From NCBI GenBank assembly GCA_951230915.1, contig OX579633.1, forward strand, positions 2,852,001 to 2,916,000: DNA of 64,000 nucleotides, in the 5' to 3' direction. Both the position numbers and the translations under genes were made by a program. This stretch comes from Antitrichia curtipendula. Taxonomy: Eukaryota; Streptophyta; Bryopsida; Hypnales; Leucodontaceae. This document shows positions 48,401-60,467 of the stretch, in pieces (positions within the stretch are counted from its first letter, which is position 1; every line of letters starts with the position of its first letter). The notes beneath the pieces were generated by a model. The model did not search any database. It worked only from the letters and a program-made list of their open reading frames with translations, and was not told where the DNA came from.

Positions 48401-50647
48401 ATATTCTATGGTATGCAGAAAGACGCTTGAGTAGATTAGTACTAGCTCGATCGATGAAAGAGGTTCACTTGAATGCACCCGTTTGTATCAAAAAAAGAAA
48501 AGGAAAGAAAGATGTGCTTGTGCAAACAACTCAGTATCTTTCTTCTATCGTTAGGTGGCGAGTTACACTCAATTCAATACATTTGCATCAACAAATTCCA
48601 ATATTCATCTATTACACAACAATGTAAAGCCAGGGTCTCACTATTTTTCCAGGTGCGTCCCCCTGCTGACACATAATCCATGGTGTACGAGCATCAAGGC
48701 TGAGGGCCAGGTCGGCTGCCCACCGAACATACCGCTTGCCCCCATCGCCAAACTGCCATTCAATGTTCCCATACTCGTTCTCGATCTGCACTCCACAATT
48801 GTCTCAATCACAGACATAAAGAACAACCGCATGGACACGCAAGATGTAACTGAAAGCTCATGACCCAACAATACTCCATTCTCCCCTCCTACCTGAGCCA
48901 TGATAATAGGACCTCCTTGCCATGCAAAAAGCTGATTTTCCTCCATTAAGTGCACAATCTTGCTCACAAATCCCTGCATCGCAATCTGAAATCGGAGCAC
49001 CCAAAAACGAACGTTCAGGTAATTTATTAGCTTTCTTCAAATACTTTCTACAAATCCTGGTCCTCCTCTAGAATGATGCTTGCTGAATGAATTGGTTCTT
49101 TTATTGGCGTAATACAAATTACATAAGGAGTACTTTCTTCGGCAACACAAATGAAGGTACTTGAGTAAAGACACGTGTCTCTTATCTTTACATTTCGCAA
49201 AAACATTCATGTTCGTTCACATGTGAAACAGCTCAAAAGGCTTCGTAAAAGTGGGACCTATATGTGAATCCTGCTTTATATCTACCAGCAATGTACCCTC
49301 CAAAAAAGCAGAGTGACGATTTAATTATACATAGCATACTGAAAACAATACACGAACAAACAGGTTTCTCTGCATAGAGTAAGTTTTTACCTTGAAGGGA
49401 TCATTATCAGTACGAAACACAATTCCTGGAATCTCCTTCAGCCAATAAGGAAATCCCCTGCATCCAATGATGTACGACACCATTGTTAAGATACACGAAA
49501 GTAATGAAACTTAATACTTCTTTATCCTTCCAGATTTGAAGCCAAGTTTTTACAGTCACAGTCTTTCTACTCACGGATTGATAACTAGCAGAGACTTTTC
49601 AAAGCATTCATACCCAAAGTTCCATTCTGCACAAACGTAAGGACCGATGCGAAGATGGAAGAACAGTCCCGCTTCCTGCACCAGCTTTATGAACTTGACC
49701 AGATCATATCTGCCCTCGAAATTATACTGCAACAAGATCCAATTCAAGATATGGAGAACTCAGTAAAATACCTCCTGCCTGACGTTCTAAACACATCCTA
49801 TCACAATTACGGCATGATATGTACAGTACTTTACGAGCTTTTCAATGACTGAACATCACCCTTTCAACCAAAAATTATATAAGGAAATGGCATACATCTT
49901 GGCATGTCAAGCTGCCATGTCAGCCCTCTTTACCTATACATGATACATTAGAATAATGAAGAGATTGAAGGATCAGTTACACTCGAACCTGGCCTTGCTT
50001 GGGCTCATGACCGTTCCAAAACACGTACGTTTGCACTACAGTGCAACCTCCCTCCTTCGCATTTTTAATAATACTTGGCCACATCTATTTCAGAAAGACA
50101 GAGTGAGCTTGTATCAGAACTTGGATGCAAGGGTCAAAGTCATAGAAGATCTTTCTATTACAGAGAGATGACAAGAAAACTTTCAAGATTGCACTACACC
50201 AAATACGCCATCTGCAGTGGACCAAGAGATCACAGTTTTATGTATATATCAGATTTAGTGTGGCACTTTTGGTAGCTGGAAACATAACTGTTGTGGATCA
50301 CTTTAGTTTGTCACCCACTGCAAGCAAACCCTCACAGTACATGGCGTGTTTGGTTTACTCAATGCAACAAACATGAGGACATTTAAGGATCCAGTGAAAG
50401 GCTCAAGATAATTCAGTAACAAACTCATGTTCCGATTTACATCTTAAAAGGGGAAGAAAGAGAAGGATAATGTCACCTCAGGAGTAGCACGAGGATAGTG
50501 AATGCCTGCAGAGATCAGCATTCTCCGCTGGCCATCAATTACAAGCGCTCGTTGATCATACGTGACGTTAATCGGCTTCCCTGCACTCGCTCTTCCTAAA
50601 GCCGCAACTGCTAGCAGCAACAACAACAACCAGACTAATCTCGCCAT
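42427..50647 (-). CDS. Beta-galactosidase, GH35, with C-terminal galactose-binding lectin domain (BGAL9-like)
   Basis: Nineteen exons join in phase to 907 residues: 50647-50477, 50084-49989, 49726-49614, 49457-49391, 48985-48893, 48785-48642, 48255-48167, 47797-47692, 47551-47464, 47121-46997, 46765-46604, 46120-45873, 45376-45261, 45171-45074, 44846-44736, 44340-44230, 44022-43817, 43646-43319, 42678-42427. It releases terminal galactose from cell-wall galactans or glycoproteins. A signal peptide ([17 protein letters not shown]) points to secretion. The GH35 core has [24 protein letters not shown], the acid/base Glu in IENEYGN (about E184) and the nucleophile Glu in WTEDWNGW (about E253). 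The end (exons 18-19) is a Cys-rich SUEL-type lectin domain from [20 protein letters not shown] to KSLAVQAHC, followed by an unusual 50-residue Ser/Pro/His tail. All introns are GT-AG except intron 17, which is GC-AG. The wording of the core is closest to Arabidopsis BGAL9. Confidence 0.93.
46930..46973. repeat. A-rich simple repeat in beta-galactosidase intron 10
   Basis: Three units of GG or G followed by six to nine A lie in the intron after exon 10, giving a pyrimidine-rich run on the gene strand. It is not at a splice site. Confidence 0.7.
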
Positions 50648-51170
50648 CGCAAAGAGATAACAAGCTTCAAACACCTGCAAATGAGCAACCCAAGAAACGC
50701 ATCAGAATCGCCAATTCTGCAAATCCAACAAAAAAAGATCATTCCAAAATTTCAATAATTTCAATAATTTCAATGATCCTCGAAAAAAAAATTCCCTCAA
50801 AAACCCAGAATCAACATTTGGCAAGAGACTCAAATCCTCAAGAAACTCTCCAAAAATCAAAATCCTGAAAAATCAAGCTCAAATTCTTCCAAAATTCTTC
50901 GCAAAATCTCAAAAAAATTCCCAAAAATTCTCCAGAGTTCGTCCAATTCACTTCTACTGAGCAACAGCAGCGAAACCACAAATCATGCTTCACACACACA
51001 CACACACAGAGAGACACCGAGCAAACCCGAAGAGTCACCGACTATGTGAGCTACACTCCAATTGCTTCAGTCTCAAAGCAAATTTCTTATACTCCTCCTC
51101 TACTGCTTAATTCCTTCTCAATTCCGACACGAGCACATGCCGTCTGTGCCCCACTGTCCACGCTTCCGAC
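50648..51170 (-). promoter_or_regulatory. Leader region of the beta-galactosidase gene
   Basis: An acceptor (TTTGCAG, ending at 50675) lies 27 bases before the ATG, so the leader is probably split; the donor was not fixed. The region contains an A/T-mixed stretch with repeated AATTTCA words at 50750-50775 and a (CA)n run of about nine units at 50990-51008. Confidence 0.45.
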
Positions 51171-51790
51171 ATGAGCGCACATGACATAGCTCAATTTGCA
51201 CAGCACCCCAACAATCTAACAAAAGCATGGTGGCAAAATCTCACTTCAGATCGAAGTTACAGCTGTTGTAAGAGCCCCCACCATTCACCGATCGGAAGCA
51301 TTAGACGGATCCGAATGCAGGTCAGGTCAGGTCAGTCAATGTCGCGGCAAATTGGGATTTCCATTGACATAAGTTACGCAATTTCTGCAAAATTTGCAAA
51401 ATTAGTCTGCAATTCACTCAGGTTACACCGTCGCCATGGATAACTCTTGCGCGGTGACTCATCAGATGAAAGAATTTGGAGAAAAAACAACTGAAGTGCG
51501 TCGGATTGATGACGAGGGGAGTCGGGAATCGTTACCCTGTTGGTGGTGGGACTCTGTAAGAGAAGGTGGTCTACGCTTTTGTATGTATTTGTACGTGTAC
51601 AGTATTCGAGGTATTTGACCAGTGGATGAATACGGTAAAGATTGATAGAAGGACGGACGGATGAATGCGCGAGGGTCTGTTCATCCTGAGGGCAGACAGG
51701 TTGGACTTCGGGTTTGACTTTTATTGGTTTTCATATTTAAAATGCATTGAAAATTGTGCAATTTTCCTATATACATATAACGTAGGACAC
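51171..51790. other. Promoter side of the beta-galactosidase gene
   Basis: No gene is supported. Short open frames at 51171-51618 lack motifs. Composition drops to AT-rich after about 51700, where repeat B begins. Confidence 0.35.
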
Positions 51791-52071
51791 CCTATTAATA
51801 TATAAATAAAATCTAATATATTTCTTCTTAGTATCAAATGAATTCTTTATCCAAATATTTTATATACATGTGCTCTCACTATTGCCTTTAAATACTAGTG
51901 TTTAGTCTATTTAAATAAAGTGAAGCACTTAAAAACATAAACGCTAGCTTAAAAGTAACCACCTATCAACTCTTGAATTCTAAACTCTTATTAGACAACT
52001 ATTACAAAATTATGAAGATGCCTATTTTTAACTAATAAACGGCCCACATCAAGACACCGCGACTAGTTGTG
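51791..52071 (+). repeat. Dispersed repeat B, copy 2 (upstream of the beta-galactosidase)
   Basis: It matches 5930-6222 in the same orientation, with the phrases CTCACTATTGCCTTTA, CACCTATCAACTCTTGAATT and GATGCCTATTTTTAACTA. Both copies sit 0.5-1.5 kb upstream of a minus-strand gene. Confidence 0.8.
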
Positions 52072-52479
52072 TAACTTCACAATCATTGTGTATGAGTAGA
52101 ATACATTTGAAAATTTAGAATGAATACTATTGATATGTAGTGGCACGGATAGGGTGTTTTTTGAATTGTGACGCAAATAGAGTTTCCTACCTTATATTAA
52201 GTACCTATTCAAGATGTACCTTGAAACAAGATATATTGTAAAAAAAAACATATCAATTCTTTTACCACTTATTTCAATTAGGACGTTGAAGACTAAAAGT
52301 GTCCAATGATTGACTTTGAGGGAAACTGAAGAAATCAACAATACACCTATTTATACAAGACATAGGTAATACAATTGTGACCTTGCAAAGTTTATATGTG
52401 TGGTGTGACATTTTTTTACAAATTTAGTGTGATAATTTTATATTATAATGCATCTTACGTAAAAACAACAACATTAGAA

Positions 52480-54420
52480 TCCTTTTAAAAATATGATTCA
52501 ATAAAAAAATATATGAACCCTTCTATCCTACCAAGTATGAGATGAATATGAATTTAGATTTGATTTTTTGAATTGGTATCTTAAAACCAAAAAACATCTT
52601 TCTCGCCCCCCGAATCAACTACGATCTTTAATGGATTAAGGCCATGTCTTCAAGAATTCTATGTTTGAGGCTTAGGAAGAAGAAGGCTTGAGAAAGTTAT
52701 AAGTCATAATGCAACCTACACACATTAATTATTAATGATTACCAAGCATTACAAAAAATATGAGGCCTCCGGAAGGCCGTTAAGCCTGGACCCCCGTAGT
52801 GATACTACGGAGTTTTTTTCCAAAAAAAAAAATTCAGAAACTGAAATTCTGACGTGGTCGAAGTTCCACGCCAGCGCTGACGTCAGCGCCACATCAGCGT
52901 GACGTCACTTTTTAATTTTTTTTTTCGGAAAAAAAAAAAAAAAAAAAGTTATTTTTTTTTTTTTTTTTTTTCCGTAATATCACCCGCGGGTCCCGAAAAT
53001 CAGCACTCACGGCCTTGTTGAGGCCTCATATTTTTTGTAATGAAGTGCATTTTTGGATCAAAAACAAGATTAGCATTGAATGTAAATTATAGATTATGAC
53101 TCTCTCCATTTCAACCAAAGAATATAAGATATAATTTGTATTGAATAGTCATCTTAGTGTTATATTAAGAATTCTTTAATTAATCTCACCATCTAAGGTC
53201 CTAATGACATTTTATAGATATTGAATACTATTAGACTTCACAGTGCAAAGGATGCATTAGGATTTGATTACGCGTGCGTAAAAAGTGTGTGAAGGACACC
53301 CAAACTTACAAGTGGCATTCAATACGTTTCTTCAAAAAGATTGCCAACCAAATGAATGTGAAATATTCCTTCATCTTTCCTATAATAAGTGACATTTTAC
53401 ATATGATATACTAGAACAAAGCTTGTTGCTAGGCAAGAGTAATTGCCTTTTGAGGTAGCTTGGAATCAAGTGGACAAATGAGTATCTCTATTCTAGAATG
53501 ATATTTATGGATGAAAACATGAACAATTTTGTGACAAAAGGTGATGACAATGTTGACATATATAAGTAAATATCAAGGACTTATACATATAATTCATTAT
53601 ATATGCTCAAAACTCCTTAATGTAACCATATCTTCAATGACATTGAAGAATATTCAATTGTAGAGTTGCTACATCTTCATTGAGTGTAGCAAAATTGGCT
53701 TATATTCAAATTATCAACTTGTCTTCCAAGCACTTAAATTAGATTGGCTAAAATATATTTTAAGAAAAACATTTTAATTCTTCTCTTGTAATATTTGAAT
53801 TAGAATGATGTTGTCTATTACGAGTACCCTCTGTGCAGGGGAGCTAAGGCAGGTAAGATTCATGATTAGCCTCAAAAATTGGTAGGCCTATACAACTCCA
53901 ATGCATGAAGCAATGTATGCTCTAAGCACCCACATAGAGCACACCCTCAACTGCACCCCCTATTGTAAAATATCTTGTACGTATTTAGTATGGTAATTAT
54001 AATATTTCATTGCATTTCTCTTTATAAAAAATATGAACCCTTCTATCAACTAGATTCTTCTAAAAGTGTCTGAATTATATTTTTCTACTAATTGTTTGAA
54101 ATGAATATGGATTTGGATTCTTTTCAAAATTGATGTTTTAGGTATTGTGACCATGTCTTCAAGAAATTTCTATTTGAGCCTTAGGAGAAAGTCTATTTGA
54201 AGAAAGTTTTTAGACATGATGAATGCATACTTAGATTGTCAAGAAGTGTATTTTTGGGTCCATCTTAGTATTCCCATTGAATATAACTTATAGGTTATTA
54301 AGACTCTTTTTATTTCAATCAAAAAAATATGATACAATCTCTATTGACTAGTTAACTTAGAATTATATTCCAACTTCTTTAACCCCTAAGAACATTTGGT
54401 AGAGAAGGGAATGTACATTT
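52480..54420 (+). repeat. Diverged direct duplication, about 1.5 kb apart
   Basis: The segment 52500-53240 (interrupted by a TIR element) and the segment 54020-54420 share phrases in order: ATATGAACCCTTCTATC, GAATATG(A/G)ATTT, CCATGTCTTCAAGAA, GCCTTAGGA/GCTTAGGA, AAGAAGTG or its split form, then a CATTGAAT and a CATTTCAACC/ATTTCAATC phrase. A shorter scrap with CTCCTAATGACATTTT lies near 54690. Confidence 0.65.
52747..53042. mobile_element. 296-bp element with perfect 23-bp TIRs and internal TGACGTCA sites
   Basis: The left end CATTACAAAAAATATGAGGC (to 52769) is the exact reverse complement of 53020-53042, and the match continues more loosely inward (AGGCCGT). Inside are three TGACGT sites (52850, 52878, 52900), two of them full TGACGTCA, and an A19/T20-type hairpin near 52922-52972. 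No open frame. The surrounding duplicate at 54234-54260 preserves the uninterrupted site, which fixes both borders. Confidence 0.85.
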
Positions 54421-57400
54421 AAGCTTTTTAGGTCAAATAAATTATGACTCTTGAAGAGATTTCAGATTTAAAACCTTCATTTTTGCAAACTTTTTATTTT
54501 TTCCTATCCCTACATGAATTGATCCAAAACCTTGTGCAAAAATCACAAACCATCAAGTGATTGCATTAGACACATTGCTAAAGAATAGACTAAATTTGTT
54601 TTTTCAACAAATTTGAATGTATTTCATTTGTTTCATATAGTTCATGCAAGAATATCTTAAAATCATTTGTAATCCATCCAATGGATCTCACCACCTATGA
54701 TTAATCTAGCTCCTAATGACATTTTTGAGATGTTGAGTACTAACATTTTAGAGACATTAACACCTTGAGGATGGAGGGGAGTAGAAGATACAAAAATAAA
54801 CTTCAAACTTCAAAATTTTGGCAAGTTATTTTTGTATTGTGTATTGAATTGAGGAAGAGTGAACATGATTGCTTAAGATTACATTGACTTCAATGCTCAA
54901 ATATTGCATAAGCATGAAATTTGAAAGAATTACATTGACTTCACTTAAAAGAAAAATTAAGTCAAACAATATTGACTATTTTTGGATAGATTGTTGTCTC
55001 TAGGTCAAGAATGATTTTTAAAATTTTAAAATTGATAAAAAAATATTAATTAGTTTTGTCATCATGACAATGAAGTTAACTTTTTTTTAAATGTATTCAA
55101 TATTTATTGAAAGATTTAGATTAACATTTATAGAGGTTGTACTAGAAGAAGTGATGAGACCTCCAAAAAACATTGCCCCAAATTCTAAGAGTATCTTCAC
55201 TATCACACTGAAGAACTAGCCGCCATTTGGCTCTTGGCACGCTCGGGCTAAAAATGCTCCCCTACCCTCACATGCAAAGGATAAAATTATTGAGCGGGCC
55301 TTCCAAAAATTGAGCTTGGCATGGAGTCTTTTAGTGTTGTTCATCATCCTTTCCATGCCCCCCAATTTGGGATTCATTGTCGCCTTTCCAACAACTCATT
55401 GGACAAACAATAATGGATGCATAAATAGAATCCTTAACTTCATGAATAGTAGTCCACATATTGTTGGGCGTGTTGGATATTCCGCCTCAGAATGGAAACT
55501 TGGCAAGTGGAATCAACAAAGAGATTTGTGGAGTCCGTAATGAGACATTTGCTGAATTAAATTTTTGTGTGACGGTGGCGATGCTCTAAGACTGAGAACA
55601 TAAAATAGTAGACATAATAGCCAATAAGGGATGTAGACCTCATGTTGTATACTCCCATGCATTAAGACTTTGGTGAGCCATCCCTGTCACGTGTCTCCTT
55701 AGTACTATAGATGTTATTAAGATGGTACTTGGAATTGATGAGAGAAATCCATCCTTAATAAATGTTAGAAAGCAAAAAGCATACTTAGTTGGAATGGACA
55801 TTTGGTGCTAATTGCAGATTTCCAACATGCATTCGTCCACATTATCCTCTCTACTCAAAAGTTCCAAGGTAGAATTAAACAATTTTCTCCTTAGCAAGCT
55901 ATTGCTTTCCATATATTTTCATATTTCATTCTACAATAGTGGATGCTTCATCAATGAAACTTACAGCAGAAAGAACATAATAGAAAATAGAACTTTAGAA
56001 AAAAAAATTCATCCATTTCAAACCGTTTAGAGACACTAAACATTGACATTTCAAAGATGTTGAACACTAACATATTAGAGATACTAGACATTGACATATT
56101 ATAGATATTAGACATTGACATATTAGAAACATTAGGCACTAACATTTGGAGGTCGTAATGAAGAGGTTTGAGTAACTAAACCACATTATTTAGTTTATTT
56201 TGTGGAATTTATAACATCTCTTTTAGAGATAACTACAACACATGTTTCAATTACCACACCTTGTACAAATATGTCTAATTACAAGATTTTGCAATGCAAC
56301 ATCCAAATATTTAATTCCCTTTAAATTAAAATTTTGTTACATCTTTTATGACACAAAAAGAATACATGCAAATGTTTCCTACATACTTATACAATCAAAA
56401 TTTGAAAATGCCTCACTAATGAAATTTAACTAGATAAATTCACCAAAACTTGAAATTTGTTTTTTTGAAATTAGAATTTGATATACTTGATCAAAATTGC
56501 ATAAAAATGCAATGCTAATTATACATGAGGATTGTTGCAAGAAACACCTATTGTTTTGAGCTCAAAATGGCCTATTTGAGTGAGTACTATGACTTTTGAA
56601 ATAATAATTTTTTCAAAGAAATAAAATATGGATAATTTATAAAGGATTGAAAATAGAATGTTTCTAAAAATTTAGACCTTGAAAAGTTTATCTCTAAAAG
56701 TTATGCACAAAAAAAACCCGATGGAAAATACCAAAAAAATAGGCACTTTGATGTTTGATTTCTAGAAAATAATTCAAAAGTTAAAAAAATAAAATTCAAA
56801 AATTCATTTTTTCTGATTTAAAGATGTTCTTTCTCAACTATTTTCATCTTTTGGGAAAAAAATTGTGTTTCCTACACTTGCATAAGAGTAGTGCACTTTG
56901 AGCACTTGTAGAAGGTGGAAATTTTACTATTTTTAGAAAACCTTTTCATGTCTTTTGTAATTTTTTAATAGAAATAGAAATCCTTATATCCCAATTTTGA
57001 GCTTCAAATTAGCATTTCTGGGTCAAAAATAGTACTACACCCACCCCCCTTCCCTTCCCTTGGTCAAGGCAGACATTCAATTGGGGGTTATTTAAAATAA
57101 TAAAATAATTCTTTTTAAATGTAAAAAAATTACTCAATGTTTACAACTATCACATGTACTTTTATTTCAAATTTCATGTAAAATTGACATATGATACAAA
57201 AATTATGAACAAAAAATCACCTTTCCGAGATCAAAGGGACCAAAAATAGGACTCTTACAATCACCCATGACCCCAAATGTCAATTTTACAATAAGAAAAA
57301 TTCTTTGTATGGTACAATTTAATTAGTTGCATCTTTATTGGACTCAATATACGTTATCTATTTTGTTCAACTATTGCAATGAGTTCTTGAAAACATTCAT

Positions 57401-58608
57401 AATTTGTCCAATGGACGATGTCTCTCTTAGGAATTCCCCCTAAAATGTTTGGTAGGCAGAAATGGCATGTGGATGATATTTAGTACCTCTTGGAGACAAA
57501 AAAAATAAATTTTAATTCAAATTTTATGGTGGACTTGGTTGATCTTTTTTGCAAGGATGTGGAGTTGAATCTTTTATATTTTTTGGTATTGTTAAATAGG
57601 AAGGTGTGTAAGCCATGGCCCATGGGATCACCATGTAGTGTATTTTTGCAACTTTGAGCATTTTGCTCTTGATGTAAATTTAAGCCAATAAAATGATCTT
57701 TCTCAAAAGTAAGACCAACTAATGAACTGAAGACAATAAAATGTAGTTTCTATTCAAACATGAAAATTTCAATAATTTCAATAATTTAATAGTTTATTGA
57801 AATTTGAAATTTGGACCTATAACCACAATCTCTTGATTTTCTAATTACAAAAAGACATAGTAAATTATTTTATTCCATAATATTCCATAGTTCTATGTAC
57901 ACCCATGGAGAAAATTTTGAGTTTTTGAGCTAATTTTGCATTGTATATAAATTTTCTTCAATTTTCCTCAAATTGGTTGGCTCAAGCCAGTTGTGCCAGA
58001 GCCTGAGGAATATGAGTAGCCAATGTGTTTGACTCTACACTAGGGGTATCCGCCTTTCTAGGGAAGCAAAAGGGGACCCCTAAGCATTGATGAACAATGT
58101 TATGGTAAAGGAAAGATATTGGATAAGGATTCATAACACTATATAACCAAGCAATAGTCCTCCCTATACTAGGAAGGTATTATGCTTCCTTAAATGCCTA
58201 AGAGGGACTTATCAATCAATTCAAGGATTGGAGGTGGATGAAAAGCTACTCAAGACAATTTTGTTCACTACGGAGTCTACTTTCCAAGCATGCAAAAGAG
58301 ACCCCTACCTCATTGGTAAACAATGTCATAGAAGGTCTCACAATTGGGTGTGGGTAAGTACAAAAGGTTATTCAACCTCACCTTTCAAAAGAGTTGTATC
58401 CAATAATAATGCAAAGCAACTAAGGTGTAAGATAGTTTGCTTGTAATTTCATTTAATTAGCACCTCAGTCAAGAGTTGTTCAATTTTTTCACTCAAATTC
58501 CAATTTCATCAACCGGAGTTATGCAATTCTACATTAGGCCGACTATTCTATAGAAATAGTGCAAGCATATGTACATTTTGAGGACCAATAATCTTAGAAA
58601 TTGCATTC
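54421..58608. other. AT-rich intergenic DNA
   Basis: No gene is supported. The stretch holds a 24-bp minisatellite at 56034-56150, a half copy of the fold-back family near 56360-56530 (CTACATACTTATACAAT, then AATTCACCAAAA), and a diverged ~230-bp direct repeat near 58055-58360 (GCAAAAG-GGACCCCTA phrase followed by AACAATGT). Confidence 0.45.
56034..56150. repeat. Minisatellite, 24-bp unit, about 4-5 copies
   Basis: Units of the form TTAGA-ATACTAGACATTGACATA repeat at a 24-base spacing (for example AGACATTGACATATTA at 56086 and 56110). On the minus strand they would read as MSMSNI-NM repeats, but the frame has no other support. Confidence 0.8.
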
Positions 58609-59389
58609 GTTCCATTCAAAGAATTTTTCATATTATACAATATAATTGGCATTTTTTTTGCCTTAGCATAATTAACATTCAATTTTCACACCATCCCAAT
58701 CAAGTACATCAAATTTTAGTTTCAAAAACATAAAACTCCATTTTTGGTAAATGGTTTCACTTAAAATTCATGGTTTTACGTGATGATTGATTGAAAAATA
58801 TTGGTAATGAATTTCTTTGAATTTTTGATTTAATATGCAGGAAACATCCAAATGCACATCTTCCTTTCAATAAGCATCTCCAAAAAAGTTCCAAAATTCC
58901 CTCAAAAGATATTTTAATGTTCAAATGACATTGCACAAATCTTGTAAAATAGATATCTTTGTATTTAAATTAAATTTTGATAATAATTGTACCATCATGA
59001 CTTAAGTGTGCAAAATTAATTACAATATGACGGTCAAAATTTAATTAAAACGAAGGGATATTCTATTATACCAAATTTGGACATTCCCATCATAACATTG
59101 AAATCTTTATAGAGGGAATTCTAAGTCAATTTTGGAGATGCTTATTGAAGGAAAAGATATGTGTGAATATTTCCTACATATCTATGCAATAAATTTTTTT
59201 AATTCATCACCAATATTTTTCAATCAATTATCATGTAAAACCATGAATTTCGAATGAGACAATTCACCAAAAATGTTGAGTTTTGCTTCTTTGAAACTAG
59301 AGATTCCATACAAATTTGAATGTTGATTATGCAAGACAAAAAATGTCAATTGTATTCTATAATATGCAAAATTCTTTGAATGGAACAAT
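58609..59389. mobile_element. Large fold-back, about 280-300-bp arms
   Basis: The left arm (58609-58905) and the right arm (about 59115-59389) are imperfect inverted copies. Paired phrases include GTTCCATTCAAAGAATTTT, CATGGTTTTAC, ATTGATTGAAAAATATTGGT and CTTCAATAAGCATCTCCAAAA. The loop is about 210 bases and has no frame. A transcript would form a long hairpin. The family is probably a non-autonomous fold-back transposon. Confidence 0.8.
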
Positions 59390-60467
59390 ACACAGTTTGT
59401 AAGATTACTGAACCCGACTGTACACTCCTCAAATTTAACCTAGTGCATAAAAAGTGGAAATTTTACTTCAAATAGTCTCATGTTATGAACACTTCGTATT
59501 CACGAACCTTGGTAGCAAGGCTGCCATTTGCTAACTAGAGTGCAAAATAAATACACAGAAAACGTGCCAATGATTGGCAACTGAAAACGCAGATTCAAGT
59601 ACCCAGCACTAAGTCCATCAATACCACGAACTCCATCAAATAAGAGTTACCAGCTCTGATGAGGAAGGAGCAAGAACCGAATAACAAAGACAGATCTTCA
59701 CATTGGGGGAATCAATCTTCTAGAAACAATAGCATTAATCTCCCCATATTTTAATGTGATATTAAATCTCTACTGCAAAGTATGACGAACTTCATTTTGT
59801 GGAATGGAACACATGTCGAATCTAGACTAAGAATCAACATAGCTGACTTGAGGTTGGTGAAAGTGTAGATGAAAAGATTGCAATGGAAAATGGTCCGGCT
59901 GTCACCTGCTCACCACCTGCGAGAAAGGAAACCCCAATGCAGACTAGGTCAACAACAAGTTACATGGACAACTAAAAAAGGGAAGCGAAAGTATGGCACG
60001 ATATATACTCGATATATACTCGTAAAAAACGGCTGGAGTGTTAGTACCTTACAAGCCACAGGGAAGAACCAGAGTCTGCACATCAGGCCATCACTCGGCG
60101 ATCAAAGTCTACCTCAAAAGTCTGTGATCAAACGAAGCGTGCAAGCGATTCCATTAGTTGCCACCATAGAAATCCTACCAAGACTGGCTGAGTACATGTA
60201 CCCCTCAAACCTGTTTCCAGAAATGATACCTTCAAGCCAAATACATAACGCATCATAGTAATACACAGGGAAGAACCACGAGATGATGCTCCAAAAAAAA
60301 TAGATCAAATAGGACACTCAACGGTTAAATAAACTACCACACTAGGACTCACATGTAGGAAAAGCAAAGTGCGAACGAAGACAACGATGCTCCTCAAACA
60401 AACAACACATTAAAGGGCAGAGCCGGAAGAAAAAATGGCCACAAGATACGCACATTATTTGTGTTCT
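59390..60467. other. 3' flank of the membrane protein gene
   Basis: The part from about 59500 is richer in GC and may be the 3' untranslated region of the minus-strand gene that ends at 60468. An open stretch on the plus strand at 59869-60258 has no family motif and lies antisense to this flank; it is not called. Confidence 0.35.

Noticed and set aside
59869..60258. 129-codon open frame on the plus strand
   Set aside because: It has no family motif and lies antisense to the probable 3' flank of the At1g75140-like gene; base composition there makes long chance frames likely.
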